The notes below the pieces were generated by a model. The model ran no database searches. It saw only the letters and a list, made by a program, of their open reading frames with translations, and was not told where the DNA came from. A DNA stretch of 59,755 nucleotides from Desulfobacteraceae bacterium (lineage in GTDB: Bacteria > Desulfobacterota > Desulfobacteria > Desulfobacterales > SKZT01): assembly GCA_011389745.1 (NCBI GenBank), contig JAABTQ010000018.1:1-59755 (forward strand). The letters run 5' to 3'. The translations under genes were made by a program, and so were the position numbers. This document shows positions 21,566 through 29,682 of the stretch, piece by piece; position 1 is the first letter of the stretch, and every line of letters begins with the position of its first letter.

Positions 21566-21751
21566 GTGGCTAAAACAGCCCTGATTGAAAAATCCATGAA
21601 AAAGCCAAAGTTCATGGTACGTGCCTATAACAGGTGCCCTATGTGCGGAAGACCTAGAGCATTTATGAGAAAGTTTGGGATTTGCCGGATTTGTTTCAGG
21701 AATCTAGCCTCGGAGGGCAAGCTTCCAGGTGTAGTTAAATCAAGTTGGTAA
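21566..21751 (+). CDS. rpsN: 30S ribosomal protein S14, zinc-binding type (GTG start)
   Basis: 61 residues, the short zinc (type Z) form. It carries the conserved CPMCGRPRA and [22 protein letters not shown] with four cysteines. S14 completes the 30S head next to S3 and S10. GTG 21566 follows TAAGGAGGAAG and gives the conserved N-terminus [10 protein letters not shown]. Presence of the zinc form fits the other zinc-binding ribosomal proteins in the window (L33, L36, S4). Confidence 0.97.
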   Translation: MAKTALIEKSMKKPKFMVRAYNRCPMCGRPRAFMRKFGICRICFRNLASEGKLPGVVKSSW

Positions 21752-21788
21752 CTGATTTTAAAACCGATAATCGATTACGGAGTAAGCA

Positions 21789-22187
21789 ATGACTTTGAGC
21801 GATCCGATTGCGGATATGTTGAACCGAGTCCGGAATGCCGGTAAGGCTAAGTTTAATAGTTTGGACATTCCCGGATCAAAAATTAAAACTGAAATTGCCA
21901 AGGTGCTAAAGCGCGAAGGCTATATCAGAAATTACAAATTTATAAAGGACAACAAACAGGGGATTTTGCGAATCTATCTGAAGTATGACCGGAACCAGAA
22001 AAGTGCCATTTACTTTCTGAAACGGGTCAGCAAGCCCAGCCGCCGGGTATATGTGAAAAGCGAAGATGTCCAGCCGATATTTAACGGAACGGGGATCTCG
22101 ATTATTTCAACATCCCGGGGGATTATGACCGATAAAGAGGCCAGGGCGTCAAAAGTCGGAGGCGAGATTCTCTGCAATATCTGGTAA
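21789..22187 (+). CDS. rpsH: 30S ribosomal protein S8
   Basis: 132 residues. It begins MTLSDPIADMLNRVRNAGKA and ends with the conserved GISIISTSRGIMTDKEARAS and GGEILCNIW. S8 is a primary 16S rRNA-binding protein and in E. coli represses the spc operon at rplE; no obvious mimic was found here by eye. It lies 38 bases after rpsN. Confidence 0.98.
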   Translation: MTLSDPIADMLNRVRNAGKAKFNSLDIPGSKIKTEIAKVLKREGYIRNYKFIKDNKQGILRIYLKYDRNQKSAIYFLKRVSKPSRRVYVKSEDVQPIFNGTGISIISTSRGIMTDKEARASKVGGEILCNIW

Positions 22188-22203
22188 ATTCAAGGAGTAA
22201 TCC

Positions 22204-22743
22204 ATGTCTCGAATAGGGAAAAAACCGATTCCGATCCCGGATAAAACAAATGTTGACTTTAAGGATCAAACGATCACGGTAAAAGGAGAAAAAGGCTCCT
22301 TGACCAGAAGTATACATCCGGATGTGGAATTGAATATCGAAAAAAGTGTGATTTCAGTAATACCTAAAAACGACAATCGACAGGGACGTGCTATTCAGGG
22401 ATTGGTCAGAAGTCTTGTGGCAAATATGGTCACTGGCGTGAGCAATGGATTTGAAAGGGTATTAGAAATCAATGGTATCGGTTATCGGGCTGATTTAAAA
22501 GGGGAACAAATCGTTTTTAATCTCGGTTATTCGCATCCGATAGAATTTTCGCTTCCAAATGGAATCAGCGCTACCATCGATAAAAACAATGTAATTCGGC
22601 TCAATGGTATTGATAAAGAACTGTTAGGGCATACTGCGGCATTTATCAGAAACCTTCGCCCTCCGGAGCCTTATAAGGGTAAAGGGGTCAAGTATGCTGA
22701 AGAACATATTGTGAGAAAAGCTGGAAAGTCCGGAGCCAAATAG
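22204..22743 (+). CDS. rplF: 50S ribosomal protein L6
   Basis: 179 residues. Two L6 repeats are present: SRIGKKPIPIPDKTNVDFKD with VKGEKGSLTR in the first, and the C-terminal RPPEPYKGKGVKYAEEHIVR in the second. L6 lies near the factor-binding site by the sarcin-ricin loop. CAAGGAGTAATCC precedes the ATG. It follows rpsH by 17 bases. Confidence 0.98.
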   Translation: MSRIGKKPIPIPDKTNVDFKDQTITVKGEKGSLTRSIHPDVELNIEKSVISVIPKNDNRQGRAIQGLVRSLVANMVTGVSNGFERVLEINGIGYRADLKGEQIVFNLGYSHPIEFSLPNGISATIDKNNVIRLNGIDKELLGHTAAFIRNLRPPEPYKGKGVKYAEEHIVRKAGKSGAK

Positions 22744-22783
22744 ATAAATTTATCGGGACCTAAGTGTCAAAAGGGGAAAAGAT

Positions 22784-23152
22784 ATGGGGGCTGCAAAATC
22801 AAAAAAACAGGCTCGAATGAGAAGAAAAATGCGAATCCGTAAAAAAATTGACGGAACAACGGAACGTCCCAGGCTAAGTGTCTATCGCAGCTTGAAAAAT
22901 ATTTCCGTTCAGATCATCGATGATTTTACCGGTTTTACACTGGTATCTGCATCAAGCTTGGAAAAGGTTGCCAATGAACAGCCTAAGTTTGAAAATAAGG
23001 TAGAAATGGCAAAATATATTGGCAAAATAGTGGGAGAGCGGGCAATAAATAAAGGAATCACAAAGGTAGTGTTTGACCGGAACGGATTCTTGTATCATGG
23101 ACGGGTCAAGGCGGTTTCTGACGGTGCCCGTGAAGCCGGCCTTGTTTTTTAA
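22784..23152 (+). CDS. rplR: 50S ribosomal protein L18
   Basis: 122 residues. The basic N-terminus ([16 protein letters not shown]) leads into [20 protein letters not shown]; the C-terminus has [21 protein letters not shown] and AREAGLVF. L18 binds 5S rRNA with L5. AAAGGGGAAAAGAT precedes the ATG. Confidence 0.97.
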   Translation: MGAAKSKKQARMRRKMRIRKKIDGTTERPRLSVYRSLKNISVQIIDDFTGFTLVSASSLEKVANEQPKFENKVEMAKYIGKIVGERAINKGITKVVFDRNGFLYHGRVKAVSDGAREAGLVF

Positions 23153-23191
23153 TTCCAAAAAAACCCGGGTGATGTTCCATGCGGGCGGACG

Positions 23192-23198
23192 AAGGAGG
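23192..23198 (+). promoter_or_regulatory. Shine-Dalgarno that fixes the TTG start of rpsE
   Basis: AAGGAGG at 23192-23198 lies seven bases before TTG 23206. A start at the upstream in-frame ATG 23179 would place this perfect anti-anti-Shine-Dalgarno complement inside the coding region and would add MRADEGGVS, which is not part of the usual S5 N-terminus. The TTG start is therefore preferred. Confidence 0.8.
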
Positions 23199-23205
23199 CG
23201 TATCC

Positions 23206-23700
23206 TTGTTTAAGCATGACACAGAAGAAAATCAATTTATAGACAAGGTTGTTCATATCAGCCGTGTGGCAAAAGTTGTTAAAGGTGGCCGCAGGTTCAG
23301 TTTTAGTGCAATTGTTGTAGTAGGCGATGGTGACGGTGGTGTGGGATGTGGTTTAGGGAAAGCCGGAGAAGTTCCTGAAGCCATACGTAAAGGCGTTGAA
23401 AACGCCAAAAAGAATATGATAAAGATCCCCTTGGTTGAGGGTACCATTCCTTTTGAAAGTTTAGGGAAATTCGGCGCAGGAAAAGTACTGTTAAAACCTG
23501 CTGCAGAAGGTACAGGGGTGATTGCCGGCGGTCCGGTGCGCGCTGTTGTTGAAGCAGCTGGTATTCAGAACATTTTGACCAAATGTCTTGGAACCAACAA
23601 TCCTCACAATGTCGTTAAAGCGGCAATCGACGGGCTCAATAGGCTTCAGAGTCGGGATAGTGTAGCGGCTCGTCGCGGCAAACAAGCAGAAGATCTTTAA
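23206..23700 (+). CDS. rpsE: 30S ribosomal protein S5 (TTG start)
   Basis: 164 residues from TTG 23206. It contains the double-stranded-RNA-binding-like domain ([39 protein letters not shown]) and the C-terminal [21 protein letters not shown]5 is needed for translational accuracy and forms part of the mRNA entry channel. It follows rplR and is 16 bases before rpmD. Confidence 0.95.
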   Translation: MFKHDTEENQFIDKVVHISRVAKVVKGGRRFSFSAIVVVGDGDGGVGCGLGKAGEVPEAIRKGVENAKKNMIKIPLVEGTIPFESLGKFGAGKVLLKPAAEGTGVIAGGPVRAVVEAAGIQNILTKCLGTNNPHNVVKAAIDGLNRLQSRDSVAARRGKQAEDL

Positions 23701-23716
23701 TCCGGGGGACAGGAAA

Positions 23717-23914
23717 ATGACTCAGAAATTGAAAGTTACCCTAGTTAAAAGTATGATTGGAAGACCCGAAAAACACCGAAAAGTATTGCGGGGAATGGGG
23801 CTGAACAAGATCGGGAAATCGGTTGTTCTCGAAGATACACCCTCCAATCGGGGTATGATCAACAAAATTTCACATTTGGTCGCAGCTGAGGAGAATACCA
23901 ATGAAGTTGCATGA
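23717..23914 (+). CDS. rpmD: 50S ribosomal protein L30
   Basis: 65 residues. It contains [20 protein letters not shown] and [20 protein letters not shown], the L30 pattern. A small peripheral 50S protein, absent in some lineages but present here. It overlaps the start of rplO by 14 bases, so the rplO Shine-Dalgarno (GAGGAG) lies within rpmD. Confidence 0.97.
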   Translation: MTQKLKVTLVKSMIGRPEKHRKVLRGMGLNKIGKSVVLEDTPSNRGMINKISHLVAAEENTNEVA

Positions 23915-24341
23915 ATTGGGGCCGGCTGATGGTTCCAAAAAGAATAAAAAACGAGTCGGCCGCGGAAATGGTTCCGGAAGCGGGAAAACTGCCGGAAAAG
24001 GTCACAAAGGACAAAACAGTCGTTCCGGCGGAGGCGTACGCCCAGGGTTTGAAGGTGGGCAAATGCCTATTCATCGTCGTCTTCCAAAACGCGGTTTTAC
24101 CAATATCTTTAAAAAGAATGTTGCAATTATTAATATCCGTGACCTGGAAAGATTTGAAAGCGGAAGCGTTGTTGATGAAACTTTGCTGATTCAAAAAGGG
24201 CTGATAAAAGGCAAGCGGGATTCTGTCAAACTCTTAGGCAAAGGGGATATTTTACACCCGCTGGTAATCAAGGTCAACAGTGTGAGCAGCGGTGCCCGGG
24301 AAAAAATCGAAGCTGCCGGCGGAACAGTAGAGGTTGTGTAG
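23901..24341 (+). CDS. rplO: 50S ribosomal protein L15
   Basis: 146 residues. It begins [20 protein letters not shown] and contains the basic glycine-rich stretch [20 protein letters not shown] and [18 protein letters not shown]15 is a late 50S assembly protein. GAGGAG 9-14 bases upstream drives the start inside rpmD. Its stop codon directly abuts the secY ATG. Confidence 0.97.
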   Translation: MKLHELGPADGSKKNKKRVGRGNGSGSGKTAGKGHKGQNSRSGGGVRPGFEGGQMPIHRRLPKRGFTNIFKKNVAIINIRDLERFESGSVVDETLLIQKGLIKGKRDSVKLLGKGDILHPLVIKVNSVSSGAREKIEAAGGTVEVV

Positions 24342-25652
24342 ATGATAACCGGCGGCTTTCAAAACATTTTTAAGATTCCGGAACTTAAAAAGCGAATATT
24401 ATATACGCTGGCCCTTTTGATAGTCTATCGGATTGGTGTCCATGTACCAACACCGGGAATCGATAGTCAAGCCTTAGCCGATTTTTTTGCAAGAGCTCAG
24501 GGAACTCTCCTTGGGTTATTTGATATGTTTTCAGGAGGAGCTCTTGAGAGGCTTTCGGTGTTTGCGTTAGGCATTATGCCATATATTAGTGCGTCGATTA
24601 TCCTTCAGTTGTTAACGGTAGTTGTTCCTCATCTTGAGAGACTTAAGAAAGAGGGTGAACAGGGCCGCAAAAAAATAACCCAATATACTCGTTATGGTAC
24701 AATTGTTCTAAGTATCATACAGGGATTTGGAATTAGCATCGGGCTGGAAAATATGAGCGCACCCGGCGGTGCCCCCATCGTGATATATCCTGGATGGGGG
24801 TTCCGGGTCATGACTGTTATTACCCTGACAGCCGGAACGGCATTTATCATGTGGCTGGGTGAGCAGATTACGGAAAGGGGTATCGGCAACGGAATTTCTT
24901 TGATTATTTTTGCCGGAATTGTCGCGGGTCTTCCGACAGCAACCGCCAACACATTCAGATTAGTATCCACTGGTGAAATGGGTATATTTCTGATGTTAAT
25001 CCTGGTAATATTTATGATTGGGGTTGTTGGTGTTATTATTTTTATGGAAACGGCTCAACGAAGAATCCCAATTCAATATGCGAAAAGAGTCGTCGGTAGA
25101 CGGGTATATGGCGGCCAGAGTACCCATTTGCCTTTAAAAATCAATACAGCAGGGGTGATTCCACCTATTTTTGCATCATCGATCATGATGTTTCCGGCAA
25201 CCCTTGAAAGCCTTTTTCATGTGGAATGGATAAAAAATATTGTCGCAGCTATTCGACCTGGAAATCCCGTTTATGAGCTGGCTTATGTAGCACTGATATT
25301 TTTCTTCTGCTATTTTTATACTGCTGTAACGTTTAACCCGGTAGATGTCGCAGATAATTTAAAAAAACATGGTGGTTACATTCCTGGTATAAGGCCGGGA
25401 AAAAGAACTGCAGACTATATAGACAGGGTATTGACGCGAATTACCCTCGGCGGTGCTTTTTATATTTCAACGGTTTGTGTGTTGCCATCTATTTTAATCA
25501 CCAAATTCAATGTGCCATTTTATTTTGGTGGAACGGCACTGTTGATAGTTGTAGGAGTGGCACTTGATACTGTGGCACAGATGGAAACTCACATGCTGTC
25601 ACGCCACTACGAAGGATTTCTGAAAAAAGGTGCCATTCGAGGCAGGCGTTAA
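24342..25652 (+). CDS. secY: Protein translocase subunit SecY
   Basis: 436 residues with about ten hydrophobic membrane segments. It begins [20 protein letters not shown] and contains [22 protein letters not shown], the cytoplasmic loop [19 protein letters not shown] and the C-terminal [20 protein letters not shown]. SecY is the pore of the general secretion channel and partners SecE (gene at 463). It starts immediately after rplO and is followed by infA; adk and map, usual in this position, are absent. Confidence 0.98.
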   Translation: MITGGFQNIFKIPELKKRILYTLALLIVYRIGVHVPTPGIDSQALADFFARAQGTLLGLFDMFSGGALERLSVFALGIMPYISASIILQLLTVVVPHLERLKKEGEQGRKKITQYTRYGTIVLSIIQGFGISIGLENMSAPGGAPIVIYPGWGFRVMTVITLTAGTAFIMWLGEQITERGIGNGISLIIFAGIVAGLPTATANTFRLVSTGEMGIFLMLILVIFMIGVVGVIIFMETAQRRIPIQYAKRVVGRRVYGGQSTHLPLKINTAGVIPPIFASSIMMFPATLESLFHVEWIKNIVAAIRPGNPVYELAYVALIFFFCYFYTAVTFNPVDVADNLKKHGGYIPGIRPGKRTADYIDRVLTRITLGGAFYISTVCVLPSILITKFNVPFYFGGTALLIVVGVALDTVAQMETHMLSRHYEGFLKKGAIRGRR

Positions 25653-25698
25653 ATGTTTTTTTTAAAGTCTCGGCAAATTGCAAGAGGTTAGAAATTAT

Positions 25699-25917
25699 AT
25701 GCAGAAAGAAGAAGCAATTAAAGTAACAGGAACGGTGACTGAAACGCTTCCCAATGCAATGTTCAGGGTGGAATTGGAAAATAAGCACCAGGTATTGGCT
25801 CATATATCTGGAAAAATGAGAATGCATTTTATCAAAATATTGCCTGGTGATACTGTCACAGTGGAGCTTTCACCCTATGATTTAACTCGTGGGAGAATTG
25901 TATACAGGGCCAAATAA
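25699..25917 (+). CDS. infA: Translation initiation factor IF-1
   Basis: 72 residues, the standard IF-1 length. S1/OB fold: [37 protein letters not shown] and the C-terminal [15 protein letters not shown]. It binds the A site of the 30S subunit during initiation. ATG 25699 gives the family N-terminus; AGAGG at about 25683 lies 11-12 bases upstream. It is 46 bases after secY and 119 bases before rpmJ. Confidence 0.96.
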   Translation: MQKEEAIKVTGTVTETLPNAMFRVELENKHQVLAHISGKMRMHFIKILPGDTVTVELSPYDLTRGRIVYRAK

Positions 25918-26036
25918 GGAAACACAAAAAGCCGAGAAATGAAATGCTGATGGAAGCACCGAAGGAAATTTGCAAAGTTTGTTTGGACAGACGGTTTATG
26001 GTATTTTAGCGGCTTTTGGAATCAAGGAGTGATAAA

Positions 26037-26150
26037 ATGAAAGTCAGGGCATCCGTGAAAAAGATTTGCAGCAAATGTAAACTCGTCCGACGAAAAGGTG
26101 TTTTACGAGTTATCTGTGTAAACAAACGTCATAAACAGCGGCAAGGTTAA
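26037..26150 (+). CDS. rpmJ: 50S ribosomal protein L36, zinc-binding form
   Basis: 37 residues: [20 protein letters not shown] continuing to ...[12 protein letters not shown]. The zinc ligands Cys11, Cys14, Cys27 and His32 are all present (C+ form). AAGGAGTG at 26024-26031 precedes the ATG. L36 is the smallest 50S protein and links 23S rRNA helices. It lies between infA and rpsM, the usual junction of the spc and alpha operons. Confidence 0.96.
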   Translation: MKVRASVKKICSKCKLVRRKGVLRVICVNKRHKQRQG

Positions 26151-26171
26151 AATAATAAGGAGGACAAAGCT

Positions 26172-26558
26172 TTGGCTAGAATTGCTGGCGTCGATTTACC
26201 CAAACAAAAAAGGGTTGATATTGGCCTAACATACATTTATGGAATCGGACGATCGACTTCGAGCCGCATTCTGAATGAATTGAATATTAATCCTGGCATT
26301 AAGATGGACGATTTAACAGCCGAACAAATCGCCGATATTCGAAAGGAAATTGATACTCACTTAAAAGTGGAGGGAGAGCTTCGTACCGAAATTTCTATGA
26401 ATATCAAACGATTGATGGATTTAGGGTGTTACCGGGGTCTCAGACATCGGAGAGGACTGCCGGTGCGCGGACAACGAACAAGCACCAATGCCAGGACACG
26501 CAAAGGACCTAGAAGAGCCGCTGTTAAGAAAAAAGGCGCTGCTACTAAAAAGAAATAA
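26172..26558 (+). CDS. rpsM: 30S ribosomal protein S13 (TTG start)
   Basis: 128 residues from TTG 26172. The conserved N-terminus [20 protein letters not shown] fixes the start, and TAAGGAGGA lies 9-17 bases upstream. It contains [17 protein letters not shown] and the C-terminal [20 protein letters not shown] followed by a lysine-rich tail. S13 contacts the P-site tRNA and the 50S subunit. First gene of the alpha operon. Confidence 0.97.
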   Translation: MARIAGVDLPKQKRVDIGLTYIYGIGRSTSSRILNELNINPGIKMDDLTAEQIADIRKEIDTHLKVEGELRTEISMNIKRLMDLGCYRGLRHRRGLPVRGQRTSTNARTRKGPRRAAVKKKGAATKKK

Positions 26559-26585
26559 ATTTAACCAAAAACAGGAACACAATTT

Positions 26586-26972
26586 ATGCCCAGGAGAACC
26601 CGAACCAAAAAGAAGGAAAAGAAAAATATTCCAAACGGTGTCGTTCATATCCGGTCTACGTTCAATAATACGATCATTACCATCACCGACCCTGGCGGAA
26701 ATACTCTTGCATGGTCTAGTTCAGGGGTGCAGGGATTCAAAGGATCACGTAAAAGTACTCCTTTTGCTGCACAACTGGCAGCCGAGGATGCAGTTAAAAA
26801 GGCTTCAGAACACGGTATGAGAAATGTGGAAGTCTACGTGAAAGGCCCGGGTGCCGGCAGAGAGTCGGCATTGAGGGCGCTTCAGGCAGCGGGGTTTAAT
26901 GTGGTGATGATCAAAGATGTCACCCCGATTCCGCACAATGGATGTAGACCCCCGAAAAGGCGCAGAGTGTAA
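26586..26972 (+). CDS. rpsK: 30S ribosomal protein S11
   Basis: 128 residues. It contains [40 protein letters not shown] and the C-terminal [18 protein letters not shown], which are diagnostic. S11 lies on the 30S platform near the Shine-Dalgarno helix. It follows rpsM by 27 bases. Confidence 0.98.
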   Translation: MPRRTRTKKKEKKNIPNGVVHIRSTFNNTIITITDPGGNTLAWSSSGVQGFKGSRKSTPFAAQLAAEDAVKKASEHGMRNVEVYVKGPGAGRESALRALQAAGFNVVMIKDVTPIPHNGCRPPKRRRV

Positions 26973-27042
26973 GCAAAGAGATATGATGTAATAAGCATAT
27001 CCATTTTATAGCAAATAAAAAGTCTATTCAAGGAGGCGAGAC

Positions 27043-27672
27043 TTGTCAAGATATACTGGTTCGGTCTGCCGGATTTGCAGGCGCGAGAATTTAAAATTAT
27101 TTCTTAAAGGCGATCGTTGCTATTCTGATAAATGTGCATTCGACCGAAGGGGATACCCACCTGGTCAACATGGGCAGCGTCGACGCGGTAAACTATCGGA
27201 TTACGGCATTCAGTTGCGTGAGAAGCAAAAGGTTAAACGGATGTATGGCCTGTCCGAAAAGCAATTTCGAAATTTCTTTGAAAATGCTGATCGGGGTAAA
27301 GGAATTACCGGTATAAGACTGTTGGCCGCGCTTGAAACACGTTTAGACAATACCGTGTATCGACTTGGGTTTACAAATTCACGAACCCAGGGAAGACATT
27401 TTGTGCTTCACAAGCATTTTTCAGTCAATGGTCACTACGTCAATATTCCATCATTTTTGGTTAAACTAGGCGATATTATTGAAGTCCGGGAAAAAAGCCG
27501 TGAGATTCAAGCCATCAAAGATAGTATGGGTGCTGTTGTTCGTAGGGGAATTCCTCAATGGCTGGAACTGGATAAGGATAATATGAAAGGGGTGGTAAAG
27601 GCGCTTCCGGTTCGTGAAGACATCACCATGCCGATTCAGGAACAGCTCATTGTTGAGCTATATTCCAAATAG
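27043..27672 (+). CDS. rpsD: 30S ribosomal protein S4, zinc-binding (TTG start)
   Basis: 209 residues from TTG 27043, behind AAGGAGGCGAGAC. Four cysteines (residues 9, 12, 26 and 31) in [20 protein letters not shown] and YSDKC form the zinc site of the C+ type. The S4 RNA-binding domain contains [21 protein letters not shown]4 nucleates 30S assembly and represses the alpha operon in E. coli. A 165-base gap separates it from rpoA. Confidence 0.97.
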   Translation: MSRYTGSVCRICRRENLKLFLKGDRCYSDKCAFDRRGYPPGQHGQRRRGKLSDYGIQLREKQKVKRMYGLSEKQFRNFFENADRGKGITGIRLLAALETRLDNTVYRLGFTNSRTQGRHFVLHKHFSVNGHYVNIPSFLVKLGDIIEVREKSREIQAIKDSMGAVVRRGIPQWLELDKDNMKGVVKALPVREDITMPIQEQLIVELYSK

Positions 27673-27817
27673 CGTTAGTGGTTTTGCCGCATATACGTTT
27701 TTAATTTCAGCGACATATCTTTTGATACTGATATTGCAGTAATATTTCTGATAATCTACTAAAGTTGGAAGTTTAATGCTTTAAAAGACGATAAAGCATA
27801 TGGCGCGAAAAATATCG

Positions 27818-27834
27818 AATATCTCGGAGATATT
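27818..27834 (+). promoter_or_regulatory. Palindrome enclosing the rpoA Shine-Dalgarno
   Basis: AATATCTC (27818-27825), one G, then GAGATATT (27827-27834) form a dyad that contains GGAG (27826-27829), the only ribosome binding sequence before the rpoA ATG at 27838. A six-pair hairpin could partly mask the site. Control of rpoA translation by this structure is inference. Confidence 0.35.
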
Positions 27835-27837
27835 AAT

Positions 27838-28857
27838 ATGTCATCAAGTGATCTGATGTACATTAATTGGAAAAATATGATAAGGCCGGAAAAGGTTCAA
27901 GTCAGCAGTAAACGAAACTACGGTAAATTTGTCTGTGAACCGTTAGAAAGAGGTTTCGGCTTAACCATCGGCAATTCATTAAGGCGGATCATTCTTTCTT
28001 CTTTATACGGGGCGGCAATTACATCGGTGAAATTTGAGACCGTGATGCACGAATTTAGTGTAATTCCCGGTGTTCTCGAAGATGTATCTGAAATTATATT
28101 TAACTTAAAGGAAGTAAGGTTAAAAACAACTGATATGGAACCGCGGATGGTCCATATTGATGTAAAAAAAGAAGGTGAAGTAACAGCCGGAGATTTCAAC
28201 AGCAATGACGGAAAAGTTGAGGTTTTGAATCCTGAACAATACATTGCGACTCTTTCCAGAAATAGTGTACTGAAAATGAGTATGAATGTAAAGGTTGGAA
28301 AGGGATACGCTCTTGCTGAATCAAACAAAGATGAAGAAGACCCCATTGGTACCATTCCAATAGATGCGGTCTTTTCGCCGATCAAGAGAGTCAGTTATGT
28401 GGTTGGAAATGCTCGTGTTGGTCAGGATACCGACTATGATAAACTAACTTTGGAGGTTTGGACTGACGGTAGCATTACCCCGGAGGATGCTGTAGCATAT
28501 GCCGCAAAGATTATGAAAGAGCAAATGACTATCTTTGTCAATTTTGATGAAGATGTTGAGCCGGAGCCTGAACTGAAGAGAGAAAGACCTGAAAAGCCCA
28601 GATACAATGAAAATCTTTACCGAAGCGTAGACGAACTCGAGCTTTCTGTCAGAAGTGCCAATTGTTTAAAAAATGCCGATATACACAAAATATGGCAACT
28701 GGTTCAAAAAACGGAAGCTGAGATGCTTAAAACGAAAAACTTTGGCCGGAAATCACTAAATGAAATTAAGGAAGTGCTGGTCGAGATGGATCTTTCCTTA
28801 GGAATGAAGCTGGAAGGTTTTATGCCAAAAGAGGAAGATTTGGAGCAAGGAGAATAG
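27838..28857 (+). CDS. rpoA: DNA-directed RNA polymerase subunit alpha
   Basis: 339 residues. The N-terminal assembly domain has [20 protein letters not shown] and [19 protein letters not shown]; the C-terminal domain that contacts UP elements and activators has [18 protein letters not shown] and [14 protein letters not shown]. The linker at about residues 235-265 is charged. It initiates RNA polymerase assembly as a dimer. It lies between rpsD and rplQ in standard alpha-operon order. Confidence 0.98.
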   Translation: MSSSDLMYINWKNMIRPEKVQVSSKRNYGKFVCEPLERGFGLTIGNSLRRIILSSLYGAAITSVKFETVMHEFSVIPGVLEDVSEIIFNLKEVRLKTTDMEPRMVHIDVKKEGEVTAGDFNSNDGKVEVLNPEQYIATLSRNSVLKMSMNVKVGKGYALAESNKDEEDPIGTIPIDAVFSPIKRVSYVVGNARVGQDTDYDKLTLEVWTDGSITPEDAVAYAAKIMKEQMTIFVNFDEDVEPEPELKRERPEKPRYNENLYRSVDELELSVRSANCLKNADIHKIWQLVQKTEAEMLKTKNFGRKSLNEIKEVLVEMDLSLGMKLEGFMPKEEDLEQGE

Positions 28858-28865
28858 TCGTTGCC

Positions 28866-29552
28866 ATGAGACATCGAAAAGCGGGAGTAAAACTAAACCG
28901 AACTAGTAGTCACCGGAAGGCCATGTTTAGAAATATGGTGACTTCATTACTAAAACACGAAAAGATTCAAACCACTGATACCAAAGCCAAGGCACTAAGA
29001 GCATGGGTGGATCACATTATAACCCTGGCAAAAAGAGGTGATCTTCACGCAAGGCGTCAAGCTCTTGCCATCGTCAGAGAAAAGAATGTGGTCCATAAAT
29101 TGTTTGCCGAAGCTACTGAAAAGTATGGGGGAAGAGACGGGGGGTATACCCGCATTATAAAGATCGGCAGGCGACCAGGTGATGCCGCTCCGGTGTCGAT
29201 GATGGAGTTGATTACTTCAGAAGACAGCTCTGCGAAAAAAGGAATTAAGAAAAAAGAGACGCCTGTTATTGCACCGAAAATTGCCGGTAAAGAAAAAGAA
29301 ACTGAGGCCGGCGAAATGCCTGCGGTTGCCGGTGTGCCTGCGGCAGATGATAAAACCGTCGAAAAAGTCGAAGCTTCCCCAGGCGAAACAGTTGTGGAAG
29401 ATGCGGGTGTTGAAATAGCTGCACCCGTGCAGGAAGAACATTCTGGAGATATTGTTTCCGAGACCAAAGCAATTGAAGAAGAAACCGGAGAAATACAGCA
29501 GGAACCAGATAAAAATTTGGCTGATGATAAGAATCAGGAAGAAAAAAAATAG
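28866..29552 (+). CDS. rplQ: 50S ribosomal protein L17 with long acidic C-terminal extension
   Basis: 228 residues. Residues 1 to about 118 are a normal L17 ([52 protein letters not shown]). The remaining 110 residues are low-complexity, rich in Glu, Ala, Val, Asp and Lys, with no cysteine and no visible domain. The frame stays open to the terminator, with no sign of frameshift. L17 lies near the tunnel exit, so the tail could reach the nascent chain or solvent. The tail's function is unknown. Confidence 0.95.
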   Translation: MRHRKAGVKLNRTSSHRKAMFRNMVTSLLKHEKIQTTDTKAKALRAWVDHIITLAKRGDLHARRQALAIVREKNVVHKLFAEATEKYGGRDGGYTRIIKIGRRPGDAAPVSMMELITSEDSSAKKGIKKKETPVIAPKIAGKEKETEAGEMPAVAGVPAADDKTVEKVEASPGETVVEDAGVEIAAPVQEEHSGDIVSETKAIEEETGEIQQEPDKNLADDKNQEEKK

Positions 29553-29570
29553 CCATCATATAAAAAAGGT

Positions 29571-29610
29571 AAAATAGCCCTGTGCATACCGGCAAGGGCT
29601 ATTTTATTTT
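29571..29610 (+). terminator. Rho-independent terminator after rplQ
   Basis: AAAATAGCCCT (29571-29581) pairs with AGGGCTATTTT (29595-29605), a perfect 11-bp stem with a 13-base loop, followed by ATTTT. It closes the ribosomal supercluster. The A and T flanks make it potentially bidirectional. Confidence 0.9.
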
Positions 29611-29682
29611 ATTAATGACCTCATGACAGGCACTTAAAGAGTATTCACACATTTCGTTATTAATTCAGGAATTCAGCAACTG

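Noticed and set aside
25943-26008. 21-codon frame with a CxxC between infA and rpmJ
   Set aside because: No Shine-Dalgarno and no match to known small proteins; rpmJ downstream has its own strong start.
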